A DNA stretch of 64,000 bases from CAXBGS01 sp963975425 (GTDB lineage: Bacteria > Planctomycetota > Planctomycetia > Pirellulales > Pirellulaceae), in assembly GCA_963975425.1 (NCBI GenBank), contig CAXBGS010000001.1:1-64000 (forward strand). Reading direction: 5' to 3'. Positions 35,525 through 44,828 of this stretch are shown one piece after another. The translations under genes and the position numbers were made by a program. A model generated the notes under the pieces. That model had not been told where the DNA came from. It worked only from the letters and a program-made list of their open reading frames with translations, and searched no databases. Each line of letters starts with the position of its first letter. The stretch's first letter is position 1.

Positions 35525-36820
35525 ATGGAAGCCGGAACTCGTCTTTGCAGCGCAGCACTTGCGGCGTTGCTAGCCATTCTTTTCGCTGCATCATCGGACG
35601 CGGCGAATTTTCGGACCCAGAACTTCATCGTCGAAGCGCCGACACCACAGCTAGCAAATTCGGTTGGGGTTGCTGCCGAGAAATATCGCCGAGAACTGGC
35701 GCTACACTGGCTGGGCACCGAGCTGAAACCTTGGCCAACGCCGTGTCCGGTTCGTGTCGTTGCGGGTCCGACGCTGGCAGCCCAGGGAGTGACAACCTAC
35801 AACCGAGCGCCCGTTCGCGATTTCCAGATGGAAGTCGTCGGTACGCCCGAGCGGATCCTGGACAGCGTCTTACCACACGAAGTCACCCATACGATCCTTG
35901 CTTCGCACTTCGGTCGGCCATTGCCGCGGTGGGCTGACGAAGGTATTTGCACGACGGTCGAACATGCCGCAGAACGAAACAAGCACGAAGCAAAACTTCG
36001 CGAGTTCCTGAGGTCTCGTCGCGGCATTGCGATGAATCAATTATTCCTGCTGACCGAATACCCCAGCGATGTGCTGCCGATGTACGCACAAGGCTATTCG
36101 GTGTGCCGTTTTTTGATCAACCAACAAGGGCCACGCACGTTCATTCAATTCTTGCATGACTATATGCAAACGCCTTCGTGGACCGCGAACGTCAAAAAGC
36201 ACTACGGATACGATTCTCTGGCAGAACTACAGCAGTACTGGCTCGCTTGGGTTTCCGACGGCAGCGGCCCCGTCGACAAATTCGCCAAGACGACACCGCA
36301 AACGACGCCGGCCACCAACGCACTTGCATCCGCAACCGGACCACTTGGATCAGCAACGAGCCCGCGCGGATCAGATCGCAACCGACCAGCCCCACAAGCC
36401 GTCAACTCGCTCAACGCACCGACGCCTGCCACGGGATCATCGCCCAACTCGGCGATCGCGTTGGCAAGCACGGTTGGGTCCGGCGAGTCAGGCGGAGCAG
36501 GCTGGTATCTGCGTCGCCGTCATGATCGCAATCATCCGGCATCGGATTCCGCGAACGCATCGCCACAAACCGGCTCCGTTGCTGCGGCCGGCTCGGTTAC
36601 TGCGACCGACTCCATTGCTGCGACTGGCGCGGGCTACCCAGGATCGAAATATTCCGAAACAACCAATTCCTCGAGCGCGATCCGAGCGATCGCGCCGCCT
36701 TCGATCACCCAAAGTGGTCCCTACTCGGCGGCCCAGCCTCAGCCAGAGCAGCAAATGTCGCGCGGGGGCATCCCGATCAGCGAGTCGACGCGAGCCTGGG
36801 AAACGCGCCGCTGGCGTTGA
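35525..36820 (+). CDS. Secreted HExxH-type metallopeptidase-like protein with Ala/Ser/Pro tail
   Basis: A 431-aa protein. The ATG at 35525 follows AAAGGAG at a good distance and opens a signal peptide (to about residue 26, SSDAA). Residues 28-260 form a peptidase-MA-like domain: zinc motif HEVTH (118-122) and RWADEGICTTVEH, supplying the third ligand region typical of gluzincins. A tail of about 150 residues is rich in Ala, Ser, Thr, Pro and Asn. It contains short repeats such as ATGPLGSATS, a possible single hydrophobic stretch and a basic RRRHDR. Role as a secreted peptidase is inferred. A 285-codon frame (36156-37010) in another phase overlaps the tail and is a composition artefact. Confidence 0.75.
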   Translation: MEAGTRLCSAALAALLAILFAASSDAANFRTQNFIVEAPTPQLANSVGVAAEKYRRELALHWLGTELKPWPTPCPVRVVAGPTLAAQGVTTYNRAPVRDFQMEVVGTPERILDSVLPHEVTHTILASHFGRPLPRWADEGICTTVEHAAERNKHEAKLREFLRSRRGIAMNQLFLLTEYPSDVLPMYAQGYSVCRFLINQQGPRTFIQFLHDYMQTPSWTANVKKHYGYDSLAELQQYWLAWVSDGSGPVDKFAKTTPQTTPATNALASATGPLGSATSPRGSDRNRPAPQAVNSLNAPTPATGSSPNSAIALASTVGSGESGGAGWYLRRRHDRNHPASDSANASPQTGSVAAAGSVTATDSIAATGAGYPGSKYSETTNSSSAIRAIAPPSITQSGPYSAAQPQPEQQMSRGGIPISESTRAWETRRWR

Positions 36821-37041
36821 CCGACCGTTTTCGACGCCCGTGATCGCCGCAATTTGCGGGTTTGCGGAACTCCGCGAGCGATTTTCATCCGCAAATGTGG
36901 GCAAAAGCCGCGGATCTCGCGATCGGCAACTTGCCACAGCCTACCGCAAAATGACGCAATCTGCTATTTTCCTGGGTTCTTGTGCACGATCGTTTTCTCG
37001 CGCGACATGAATCTTCCTTCCCTGCTAAGACAATTTGACTG

Positions 37042-37140
37042 ATGGCCAAACCACACCACAAACTCAAGAAAGCCAACCACGGGAAACGCCCCGCGAGTGC
37101 TAAGGCTCGTAAGGCAAAACGAAAGAAGATCAAAACCTGA
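37042..37140 (+). CDS. 32-aa very basic protein
   Basis: A short frame from ATG 37042 to TGA 37140 that begins MAKPHHKLKKANHGKRP and ends KRKKIKT. Well over 40 percent of residues are Lys or Arg, and there are no acidic residues. It sits 18 bases before the FabZ-like gene on the same strand. The composition and Lys/Arg blocks are those of a ribosome-associated or nucleic-acid-binding mini-protein, comparable to bTHX-type peptides, but I recognise no family. The clean start and stop and its placement make it likely real. Confidence 0.6.
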   Translation: MAKPHHKLKKANHGKRPASAKARKAKRKKIKT

Positions 37141-37157
37141 GATCGGGCTGTTCGAAC

Positions 37158-37703
37158 GTGCCGAAAACCAAGTTCTATGTCGATCCCGCGCTGCTGGATC
37201 CGGATCAACCCATTGCCGATATCGAGGCAATTCGTGCGTTGAATCCCCAGCGGCATGAGATGGAACAACTCACCGCGGTCCTTTATGAGGATGTCGAGCG
37301 GCAGGTCTGCGCTGGTTACAAAGACATCAGCGAGAAAGAATTCTGGGTTCGCGGGCACATGCCCGGAATGCCATTGATGCCAGGCGTGATGATGCTGGAA
37401 TCCGTCGCCCAACTGGCCAGTTTCTTTTCACAGCGCCATGATATGTTGGGCGCGTCGATGGTCGGGTTCGGCGGTGTCGATGACGTGCGGTTTCGAGGCG
37501 TTGTCACTCCAGGTGACCGCCTGTTCGTGATGGTCCAACTGCAAAAAGCTCGCCGTGGCCGTATGATCGTCGCCGGTTTCCAGGGCGTGGTCGACGGTGA
37601 ATGCGTCATCGAAGGCGTGCTGAGAGGAATTCCGATTCCCATCGAAATCGTCGAAAAACACTTGTCCGAACGAAAACGTTCCAGGGACGTTGCAAAGCCC
37701 TAG
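37158..37703 (+). CDS. FabZ-like 3-hydroxyacyl-ACP dehydratase
   Basis: A 181-aa hot-dog-fold protein starting at GTG 37158. The motif RGHMPGMPLMPGVMMLESVAQ carries the active-site His (HxPGxPxxPG) and Glu of FabZ. The second half has VGFGGVDDVRFRGVVTPGD, typical of the family. It is about 30 residues longer than E. coli FabZ (151 aa), with an N-terminal extension KFYVDPALLDPDQPIAD. It should dehydrate 3-hydroxyacyl-ACP in fatty-acid synthesis. Planctomycetes hold several paralogues, so this may be a specialised one (e.g. for a lipid or polyketide path). No other fatty-acid gene is adjacent. Confidence 0.88.
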   Translation: MPKTKFYVDPALLDPDQPIADIEAIRALNPQRHEMEQLTAVLYEDVERQVCAGYKDISEKEFWVRGHMPGMPLMPGVMMLESVAQLASFFSQRHDMLGASMVGFGGVDDVRFRGVVTPGDRLFVMVQLQKARRGRMIVAGFQGVVDGECVIEGVLRGIPIPIEIVEKHLSERKRSRDVAKP

Positions 37704-37977
37704 CCGAAATACCCGCCGGGCGATCATCTGCCCATTCTTACCGGTCGGCCAATTGCACCCAAACCGCCCATTCTGACTTTCGGTGGGCGTTTGATCATTT
37801 TCTAAGATACCGCGAAACCTGCGTCCGCTCCGCACGGTTAACGTCAAAGCAATCCGGGCTGAACGGGCGCGATGTTTACCGATCCGTTTGAATCGGTCGA
37901 ACTCGGCGACTTGGCCTTTCGTGCACAACTTTTCTTAATCGTTCCGAATTCTCTTTTCGACGCGGAGTCCTCTGACC

Positions 37978-39489
37978 ATGTTTCGTCGACCCTCTCTCTG
38001 TGGCGTGATCGGCCAGCATTGCAACCGACCCCGACTCGCATGTTGCGGTTTGACCCTGCTGTTGTGCTTCACCGCGCCCGCGCAACACGTTCGTCAAGCA
38101 TCCGCGCAAACCGTTGTTCCTCGCATTCTGCTCGGCGAAGAGACCTCCGACTACGAATCGGTTGGCATCGTCGGCAGTATCGAGCGGGGAGGTTTCTGTA
38201 CCGGAACACTGATCGGACCAAATCATGTGTTGACCGCGGCTCACTGTGCCGAAGCGATTGAGGACCAAACAAGCGGTACGTTTGAACTCGATGGCGAACT
38301 CTACCTGACTGCTGAGATTTTCGTTCACCCCGATTACAACCCACGTTCGTTGGAGAACGACGTTGCTATCCTGCGGCTTAGCGAAACGGTTAGCAACGTG
38401 ACGCCCTCGGATGTCTTTCGCGATGCGCCGATTGTTGGCGACCTGTTGTTCATCGTTGGATTCGGTGGCACGGGCACGGCCGACGGAGGCAGTGATGGCA
38501 CGTTCGGCATCAAACGTGTTGGCATCACCACGGTCGACGAGGTCACCGACACGCTGGTCAATTGGACCTTTGACGACGCCAGCGAAACCAACACCGCCGC
38601 CGGCGACTCGGGTGGGCCGGGGTACATCGATATCGACGGCGACCTGTTCGTCGCCTCGATTACCTCTGGCGGAACCAACGATGACTCAAGCTTGGGCGAT
38701 TTTGCGTTCAACACTCGCGTGGATGCATTTGCGGACTGGATCGATTTGGTGGTCGCAACCACGCCGGTCGACCCCGATCCGACGACGGATCCGCCGACCA
38801 CCGACAGTGGCCAATGCCCCTCATCGCCAACAGGTCAGGGAGGTGGCGACGCTGGCGGCGACGGGTACCGTCCGTTCCCCTTCTTGCAAACACTGATTGA
38901 GTTGCTGACCGCGCTACTGAACGAGCTCTTGGAACAGCTCGACCTGCCGCCACTGACTCCGCCCACCGACCCGGCTGCGCCCACTGACCCGGCAACGCCC
39001 ACTGACCCGGCAACGCCCACTGACCCGGCAACGCCCACCGACCCGGTCACGCCTACCGACCCAACAACGCCTACCGATCCGGCTGCGCCTACGGACCCAA
39101 CAACGCCTACCGATCCGGTCACGCCCACGGATCCAACAACGCCTACCGATCCAACAACGCCTACCGATCCGGCTACACCCACCGACCCGGCTACACCCAC
39201 CGACCCGGTCACGCCCACCGACCCGGTCACGCCCACGGATCCGGTCACGCCCACGGATCCGGTCACGCCCACGGATCCAATCACGCCTACCGACCCGGTC
39301 ACGCCCACGGTTCCGATCACGCCCACGACACCGACGGTCCCTACGCCCCCCATCGATCCGGTACTGCCAACGCTGCCAACGACACCCATTATTGAGCCGT
39401 CGGTTGATGACATCCCGACGATTGGCGTATCGCTGCCGGCACGCGACCGCTCTCGTTTGACTCCTGGCAACCGCCCGCGGCGGCGATAG
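37978..39489 (+). CDS. Secreted trypsin-like protease with PTDPxT repeat tail
   Basis: A 503-aa S1-family protein. The signal peptide runs to about residue 44 (QASAQ) after a long, Cys-containing n-region. The chymotrypsin fold (about 48-255) has catalytic His89 (LTAAHC), Asp128 (ENDVAIL) and Ser211 (GDSGGPG). A hydrophobic or amphipathic segment with Leu/Glu repeats follows (about 300-325). Then about 20 tandem copies of a six-residue unit PTDP(A/V/T)T run from residue 329 to about 455. The tail ends in a short basic stretch (RDRSRLTPGNRPRRR). The Pro/Thr/Asp repeat is likely an extended, possibly glycosylated stalk holding the protease off the cell. Function and target are unknown. Confidence 0.87.
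   Translation: MFRRPSLCGVIGQHCNRPRLACCGLTLLLCFTAPAQHVRQASAQTVVPRILLGEETSDYESVGIVGSIERGGFCTGTLIGPNHVLTAAHCAEAIEDQTSGTFELDGELYLTAEIFVHPDYNPRSLENDVAILRLSETVSNVTPSDVFRDAPIVGDLLFIVGFGGTGTADGGSDGTFGIKRVGITTVDEVTDTLVNWTFDDASETNTAAGDSGGPGYIDIDGDLFVASITSGGTNDDSSLGDFAFNTRVDAFADWIDLVVATTPVDPDPTTDPPTTDSGQCPSSPTGQGGGDAGGDGYRPFPFLQTLIELLTALLNELLEQLDLPPLTPPTDPAAPTDPATPTDPATPTDPATPTDPVTPTDPTTPTDPAAPTDPTTPTDPVTPTDPTTPTDPTTPTDPATPTDPATPTDPVTPTDPVTPTDPVTPTDPVTPTDPITPTDPVTPTVPITPTTPTVPTPPIDPVLPTLPTTPIIEPSVDDIPTIGVSLPARDRSRLTPGNRPRRR
38962..39330. repeat. 18-bp tandem repeat coding for PTDPxT
   Basis: About twenty units of CCCACCGACCCGGNNACG-type sequence in frame with the protease gene. Synonymous variation (GAC/GAT, CCC/CCT, CCG/CCA) shows the array is not freshly expanded throughout, but blocks of identical units (e.g. 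around 39220-39280) suggest recent copying. Confidence 0.9.
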
Positions 39490-39783
39490 AAACGCGGCGT
39501 TGGCAGCCCGATAATTCCTCGGTTCTTCGCCCATTTCGGCCTGGATGATCCCCCCGCCGGCAACCGATACCCACTTTCACGCGATTCACTTGCACACTGC
39601 GAGTCTCTCGCCGGGTCGGTCGCTGGACATCGCGCGACGAACATGGCGTACACTACTGGTCCTCTGACCCTGGCTTGGTTGTGGCAATTCGTCTCAGCCA
39701 ACAAGGCCGATCAACGCCGTGGTTACAATACGGCCCCTTAATCGGTTGCCGCAGCCGTCTCGCCACCCCAACCACACGCCGTA

Positions 39784-40146
39784 ATGACGTTTTCCACCGC
39801 GATTGCTGCTATCCAGGCCGCCGCTTTACAACCTTCTGTGCCAATCGATTCGGTGTCGGTGCCGATGGGTTCAGCGATCGGCCAAGGCGTCTCGATCGCC
39901 CTGGCTGGAATGGCGATCGTCGCAGTCGCTCTGACGCTGATCAGCCTGTTCATTGCAGCGCTTCCTCACATGCTTAACGTCGTGGCACGCTTCTGGCCGG
40001 AAGTCGAAGAGCCACACGCGAAAAAGTCACATCCTGAAAGCTTGGTCCCCGACAACGATGCTGTCCTCGCTGCGATCGGATATGTGCTGCACTGTGAGTT
40101 TCAGAAACAACTGCAGCATGATCCGCAGGCGACTGGCAAGAACTGA
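39784..40146 (+). CDS. oadG: Na+-pumping decarboxylase gamma subunit (OadG-like)
   Basis: A 120-aa membrane protein. A polar N-terminus precedes one strong transmembrane helix (about 33-62, SIALAGMAIVAVALTLISLFI), then a soluble tail with His and acidic residues (about 70-120). This is the layout of OadG/MmdD-type small subunits that tether alpha to beta. The family is poorly conserved, so the call relies mostly on the beta and alpha genes 43 bases and about 1.2 kb downstream. Confidence 0.75.
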   Translation: MTFSTAIAAIQAAALQPSVPIDSVSVPMGSAIGQGVSIALAGMAIVAVALTLISLFIAALPHMLNVVARFWPEVEEPHAKKSHPESLVPDNDAVLAAIGYVLHCEFQKQLQHDPQATGKN

Positions 40147-40189
40147 TCAAACCGGAATCGACGACAAGAGCGGATTTTAAAAGACACTG

Positions 40190-41356
40190 ATGGATATCCT
40201 CTTCGAGTTCTTACAGACGACGGGCTTCACGTCGATTACCGTTGGCAATACGGTGATGATCCTGATCGGGATCATTTTCATATCGCTTGCGATTGTCAAA
40301 GACTATGAACCGCTGTTGCTGGTTCCAATCGGAATGGGTGCCGTCGTCGGCAATATTCCGGTCATCGCAGGCATGTCGCTTAGTGTCTACGACACGCACC
40401 AGTGGATACTCAAGGACGGCATCGTCGAATACATCCCAGGCAGCGTGCTTAGCTATATCTATTTCGGCGTCAGTCAGGGCTTGTACCCGCCTTTGATTTT
40501 CTTGGGCATCGGCGCGATGACCGATTTCTCGACGATGTTGTCCAATCCCAAACTTGTCTTGCTGGGCGCCGCGGCTCAGGTCGGAGTGTTCATCACGTTT
40601 CTTGGCGCGATCTACCTGAACTTTGACATGTCCGAGGCCGGCGCGATCGGAATCATTGGTGGTGCCGATGGACCGACCGCAATTTTCCTATCCGCCAAGC
40701 TTGCACCACACTTGCTTGGTGCCATCGCCATCGCGGCCTACTCGTACATGGCCTTGGTGCCGGTGATCCAGCCGCCGATCATGAAACTATTGACGACTCG
40801 CGAAGAACGCTTGATTCGCATGAAGCCCCCGCGAAAGGTTTCGAAGCGAGAAAAGATGATCTTTCCCATCGCAGCGTTTCTGATTTCGACCATGATCGCG
40901 CCAGGTGCGATCGTCCTGTTGGGCATGCTGTTCTTTGGCAATCTGTTAAAGGAAAGTTTGGTCACCGAGCGGCTGGCCAATTCGGCGCGAACCGCGATGA
41001 TCGATATCGTTACGATCTTGCTGGGATTTTCGGTGGGCGCCAGTACGCAGGCAGACACATTCTTACGGCCTCAGTCGATGTTGATCTTTGGACTCGGGGC
41101 ACTATCGTTCGCGATCGCGACGGCGGGCGGACTGCTGTTCGCCAAATTCATGAATTTGTTTTTGACCGACAAGATCAACCCGCTGGTCGGTGCCGCCGGC
41201 GTCTCCGCCGTGCCCGACTCGGCCCGCGTCGTGCAAATGGTCGGACAACAAGAAGACCCTCACAACTTTTTATTGATGCACGCGATGGCGCCCAACGTTG
41301 CCGGCGTGATCGGATCGGCGATCGCCGCAGGCGTGTTGTGGTCGGTGCTCACATAA
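40190..41356 (+). CDS. oadB: Na+-translocating decarboxylase beta subunit (OadB-like)
   Basis: A 388-aa inner-membrane protein that couples decarboxylation of a carboxybiotin to export of Na+. About nine to eleven hydrophobic segments are seen. Family motifs are present: GAIGIIGGADGPTAIFLS, with the key Asp and Gly residues, and VGAAGVSAVPDSARV (about 331-345). The ending MHAMAPNVAGVIGSAIAAG is also standard. It is 43 bases after the gamma gene and 33 before the alpha gene. Confidence 0.93.
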   Translation: MDILFEFLQTTGFTSITVGNTVMILIGIIFISLAIVKDYEPLLLVPIGMGAVVGNIPVIAGMSLSVYDTHQWILKDGIVEYIPGSVLSYIYFGVSQGLYPPLIFLGIGAMTDFSTMLSNPKLVLLGAAAQVGVFITFLGAIYLNFDMSEAGAIGIIGGADGPTAIFLSAKLAPHLLGAIAIAAYSYMALVPVIQPPIMKLLTTREERLIRMKPPRKVSKREKMIFPIAAFLISTMIAPGAIVLLGMLFFGNLLKESLVTERLANSARTAMIDIVTILLGFSVGASTQADTFLRPQSMLIFGLGALSFAIATAGGLLFAKFMNLFLTDKINPLVGAAGVSAVPDSARVVQMVGQQEDPHNFLLMHAMAPNVAGVIGSAIAAGVLWSVLT

Positions 41357-41389
41357 TCATCAACGAGACATTCCTTTAGGAAAGCAACA

Positions 41390-43216
41390 GTGTCGAAAAA
41401 GAAAGTCAAGTTCATGTGCACCGCGTTTCGGGACGGATTTCAATCCGTCTTCGGTGCTCGTGTCTTTACCAAGGATTTTCTGCCCGCCGTCGAAGCGGCT
41501 CGTGATGCCGGTATCCGCTGGTTCGAAGCCGGCGGAGGTGCGCGCTTTCAATCGTTGTACTTTTACTGCAACGAAGACGCATTCGACATGATGGACTCGT
41601 TTCGCGAGGCTGCCGGTCCGGATGCGAATCTGCAAACGCTCGCCCGCGGCGTGAACGTCGTCGGTCTCGACTCGCAGTCCAGCGATATCGTCAAACTGCA
41701 CGCCGATTTGTTCAAGAAACACGGCATGACGACCATTCGCAACTTTGACGCCTTGAACGATGTCAACAACCTGGTCTACAGCGGTCAATGCATTGTCGAC
41801 GCCGGACTGAAACACCAAGTCTGTGTGACACTGATGGAATTGCCGCCGGGCTGCGAAGGCGCGCACGACGCGGCGTTCTATTCAAAAACACTTCAGCAAA
41901 TTCTGGACGCCGACATCCCTTTCGACGCGGTTTGTTTTAAAGACGCCTCGGGCACGGCCGTCCCGTCAAAGGTTTACGAAACGATTCGCGCGGCGCGAAA
42001 AATGTTGCCGGCGGATACCTTCATTCATTTTCACACTCACGAAACAGCCGGTGTCAGTGTGCTGGCCAATAAGGCCGCAATCGATGCCGGGGCCGATGCA
42101 ATCGACCTGTCGATGGCACCGTGTTCCGGCGGCACATGCCAACCGGACATCTTGGTGATGTGGCACGCACTGCGCGGCACCGAATACGAACTAGACATCG
42201 ACATTGAAAAGGTTCGACAGGCAGAAGAAGTCTTCAAAGACTGCATGAGTGACTACTTCCTGCCTCCGGAAGCAACCGCCGTCGAACCGCTGATTCCTTG
42301 GAGCCCGATGCCCGGTGGCGCGTTAACCGCCAACACGCAAATGCTGCGTGACAACGGCATCATGGAAAAGTATCCCGAAATCATCCAAGCGATGAGCGAT
42401 GTGGTTCGCAAAGGCGGCTATGGCACCTCGGTCACCCCCGTCTCGCAGTTCTATTTTCAACAGGCGTTCAACAACGTCATGTTCGGCCCATGGAAAAAGG
42501 TGGCCGAACCGTACGGCAAGATGGTACTGGGCTACTTTGGCAAGACGCCCGTCGCCCCCGATCCGGAAATCGTCGAACTCGCCCGCACACAGCTGGAACT
42601 GGAACCGACAACGCGTCCCGTTTTGGAATTGAACGACGCCGATCCAAACAAAGGCATCGATGCAGCCAAAGCGGTGCTGGAATCGGAAGGCTTGCCGGTC
42701 ACCGATGAGAATATTTTCATCGCGGCCGCTTGCAAAGAAAAGGGAATCAAATTCCTCAAGGGCGATGCCGAAATCGGTGTTCGCAAAATCGACAAGTCGG
42801 CCGCCAGCGCTGCAGATGCAACCGGGCCTGCAACCGCCGGCATGCCTGCCGAGTACACCGTCTCGGTCAACGGCGAAGATATCTTCATGGCCTTTGAAGG
42901 CAACATGGTCACGGTCGATGGCAAAGTCTATCGCGTCGAAATCCAACCGGACTCAGGCGGCAAGCCAACCGCGACCGCTGCCACATCGTCCAACGGCGCC
43001 GTCACCGAAGTCACCTCGCAAATGCCTGGCGCGGTGTTCAAGCAATTGGTCAGCGTCGGCGAATCGGTCCGCGAAGGCGAGCCGATTTTGATTCTCGAAG
43101 CGATGAAGATGGAAATGGAAGTCGCTTCACCGGTCAACGGAACGGTCGAAGAAGTCCGGATTAGCGTCGGCGATCAAGTCGCGACCGGCCAAGTATTGGC
43201 GACCATCAAGTCGTAA
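41390..43216 (+). CDS. oadA: Biotin-dependent decarboxylase alpha subunit (OadA-like) with atypical metal site
   Basis: A 608-aa carboxyltransferase plus biotin-carrier protein starting at GTG 41390. An HMGL-like TIM barrel (about 1-290) is followed by a PYC_OADA-like domain (about 310-470), an Ala/Ser/Thr linker and a biotinyl domain with ILEAMKMEMEV, so the biotinylated residue is Lys573. In the barrel, CTAFRDGFQS replaces the usual DxxLRDAHQS; the first Asp, a metal ligand in pyruvate carboxylase, is Cys here. FKDASG (lysine ligand) and HTHETAG (two His ligands) remain. The substrate could be oxaloacetate or another carboxylate. With beta and gamma it makes a complete primary Na+ pump. Confidence 0.88.
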   Translation: MSKKKVKFMCTAFRDGFQSVFGARVFTKDFLPAVEAARDAGIRWFEAGGGARFQSLYFYCNEDAFDMMDSFREAAGPDANLQTLARGVNVVGLDSQSSDIVKLHADLFKKHGMTTIRNFDALNDVNNLVYSGQCIVDAGLKHQVCVTLMELPPGCEGAHDAAFYSKTLQQILDADIPFDAVCFKDASGTAVPSKVYETIRAARKMLPADTFIHFHTHETAGVSVLANKAAIDAGADAIDLSMAPCSGGTCQPDILVMWHALRGTEYELDIDIEKVRQAEEVFKDCMSDYFLPPEATAVEPLIPWSPMPGGALTANTQMLRDNGIMEKYPEIIQAMSDVVRKGGYGTSVTPVSQFYFQQAFNNVMFGPWKKVAEPYGKMVLGYFGKTPVAPDPEIVELARTQLELEPTTRPVLELNDADPNKGIDAAKAVLESEGLPVTDENIFIAAACKEKGIKFLKGDAEIGVRKIDKSAASAADATGPATAGMPAEYTVSVNGEDIFMAFEGNMVTVDGKVYRVEIQPDSGGKPTATAATSSNGAVTEVTSQMPGAVFKQLVSVGESVREGEPILILEAMKMEMEVASPVNGTVEEVRISVGDQVATGQVLATIKS

Positions 43217-43228
43217 AGCGATCAGACG

Positions 43229-44725
43229 CTAGACGAACATCCAAATCACGGATGCCAAGCCAAAACCGACGAGTGATATCACCGTCGAAATCACGCTCCA
43301 CGTCTGTAATGTCTGAGCTTCGGTCATCCGAAAATACCGAGAGATCATCCAAAACCCGGAATCATTGACGTGCGAGAATCCCGTCGCACCGGCGGCGATC
43401 GCGATCGTCACCAGTGCCAATTGCGGTTGGCTCAACCCGTCAACGAATCCAACCATCAATCCTGCCGCCGTCAGCATGGCGACCGTTGCCGAACCTTGCG
43501 CAACGCGAATCAGCGTGGCGAATACCCAGGCGAGCACCAGCACAGGGATTCCGACATCGCTAAAGGCGGTTTCCAAGGCACCGGTGATTCCCGTTGCCGC
43601 CAACACGCCCTTGAATACACCACCGGCACCTGTGATCAAGATAATGATCCCGGCCGGCCCCAGCGCCTTGGTCGAAATTTCCAATAAGGTTTCTCGGTCA
43701 ACCCCGCGGCGTGTTCCCAGGAAATGCAACGCTAACAGTGTGGACAACAACAACGCAATCACCGGGTGACCGATGAACAGAATGAACTGCTCCCACATCG
43801 GCGCTTCGGCCAATACGCCAGCGAGTTGTATTTTGCGTTCGCTCGTCGACAAACCTTCCGGCAAGGCGGCCGCATTCATTTGCTCGACAATCGTGTTGGA
43901 CAAGATCAGCCCGATTGGTAATCCGATCAAGATCAAAATCTGACGAAAGCTGGGCAAGTTCACATCACTGGCGTCGAACTCAGTCTCCAGTTCCGGAAGC
44001 GGCAAATCGACTCGCGAAGCCAGCTTGGTACACAACCACGGCCCCGCGATGATCGCTGTCGGAAACCCGACCATCACCCCGAACAAGATGACCCAGCCCA
44101 AGTTCACGCCCAAAATGTACGCCACTGCGACCGGTCCCGGCGTTGGCGGAACGAAACCATGGGTCACGCCCATCCCGGCAACCAGCGGCAAGCCGTACAA
44201 CAGGTACGGCTTCTTCGTGTCTCGCGCAAGTGCGAACAACAGTGGCGCTAAAATCACCAATGCAACATCTAGGAACACTGGAATTGAAATAATGAAACCG
44301 GTGACAAGCATCGCCCACTGAGCCCGCTTGGCACCAAAGATCTGAACCAAAGAATTCGCAAGTGCCTGTGTCCCACCGGAATGTTCCAGAACCGCGCCAA
44401 AAATCGCGCCGATTCCAATGATGGTCGCAATGAATCCCAGCGCGCCTCCCATGCTGTCGACAATCGTTCCGGCGACCTGACTTAGCGGTACCGCGTCGTC
44501 GTTGACCAACCGCGATGAAGCCGCCACCAATACCGAAACGATGATCAGCGACAAAAACGCTTGCAGCTTGAACCGCAGAATCAACACCAACAGCAACGCG
44601 ATACCAAAGACCAACAGGGCGATTAATGCGGCAACCGGCGGCGCCGTCTCGACCAACTCGCTATCTGCTTGGCCAATTAGCCCGACGACAGAGGAAAGAT
44701 TCAAATCAAGCAAGTTAAATTCCAA
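43229..44725 (-). CDS. GntP-family gluconate/hydroxyacid:H+ symporter
   Basis: A 498-aa inner-membrane transporter with about 12-14 hydrophobic segments. The central motif PLVAGMGVTHGFVPPTPGPVAVA is the GntP-family signature, and ALVTIAIAAGATGFSHVNDSGFW near the C-terminus is the other. Family members carry gluconate, idonate, glycerate or D-serine. The substrate cannot be told from sequence. It converges with the decarboxylase alpha gene (12 bases between stops) and has no operon partner. Confidence 0.92.
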   Translation of the reverse strand: MEFNLLDLNLSSVVGLIGQADSELVETAPPVAALIALLVFGIALLLVLILRFKLQAFLSLIIVSVLVAASSRLVNDDAVPLSQVAGTIVDSMGGALGFIATIIGIGAIFGAVLEHSGGTQALANSLVQIFGAKRAQWAMLVTGFIISIPVFLDVALVILAPLLFALARDTKKPYLLYGLPLVAGMGVTHGFVPPTPGPVAVAYILGVNLGWVILFGVMVGFPTAIIAGPWLCTKLASRVDLPLPELETEFDASDVNLPSFRQILILIGLPIGLILSNTIVEQMNAAALPEGLSTSERKIQLAGVLAEAPMWEQFILFIGHPVIALLLSTLLALHFLGTRRGVDRETLLEISTKALGPAGIIILITGAGGVFKGVLAATGITGALETAFSDVGIPVLVLAWVFATLIRVAQGSATVAMLTAAGLMVGFVDGLSQPQLALVTIAIAAGATGFSHVNDSGFWMISRYFRMTEAQTLQTWSVISTVISLVGFGLASVIWMFV

Positions 44726-44828
44726 TTTCTGCGGGCAACACTAAACTTCTGCGACAACACGGGCCGACGGTGGGGCGGAGTCTAAACGCCACCTCATAAA
44801 GGGTCAAGAAATTGACCAAGCTAAGCCG

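Noticed and set aside
36156..37010. 285-codon frame overlapping the metallopeptidase tail
   Set aside because: Arg/Pro/Ser-rich frame-shifted reading of a low-complexity region; the frame with signal peptide and HEVTH is the real one.
38962..39330. CRISPR-like array
   Set aside because: The periodicity is 18 bp with no spacers, in frame with the protease. It is a coding tandem repeat.
38835..39704. Leftward frame with GSVGVAGSVG repeats opposite the protease tail
   Set aside because: It is the antisense reading of the PTDPxT repeat. The sense frame has a protease domain and signal peptide.
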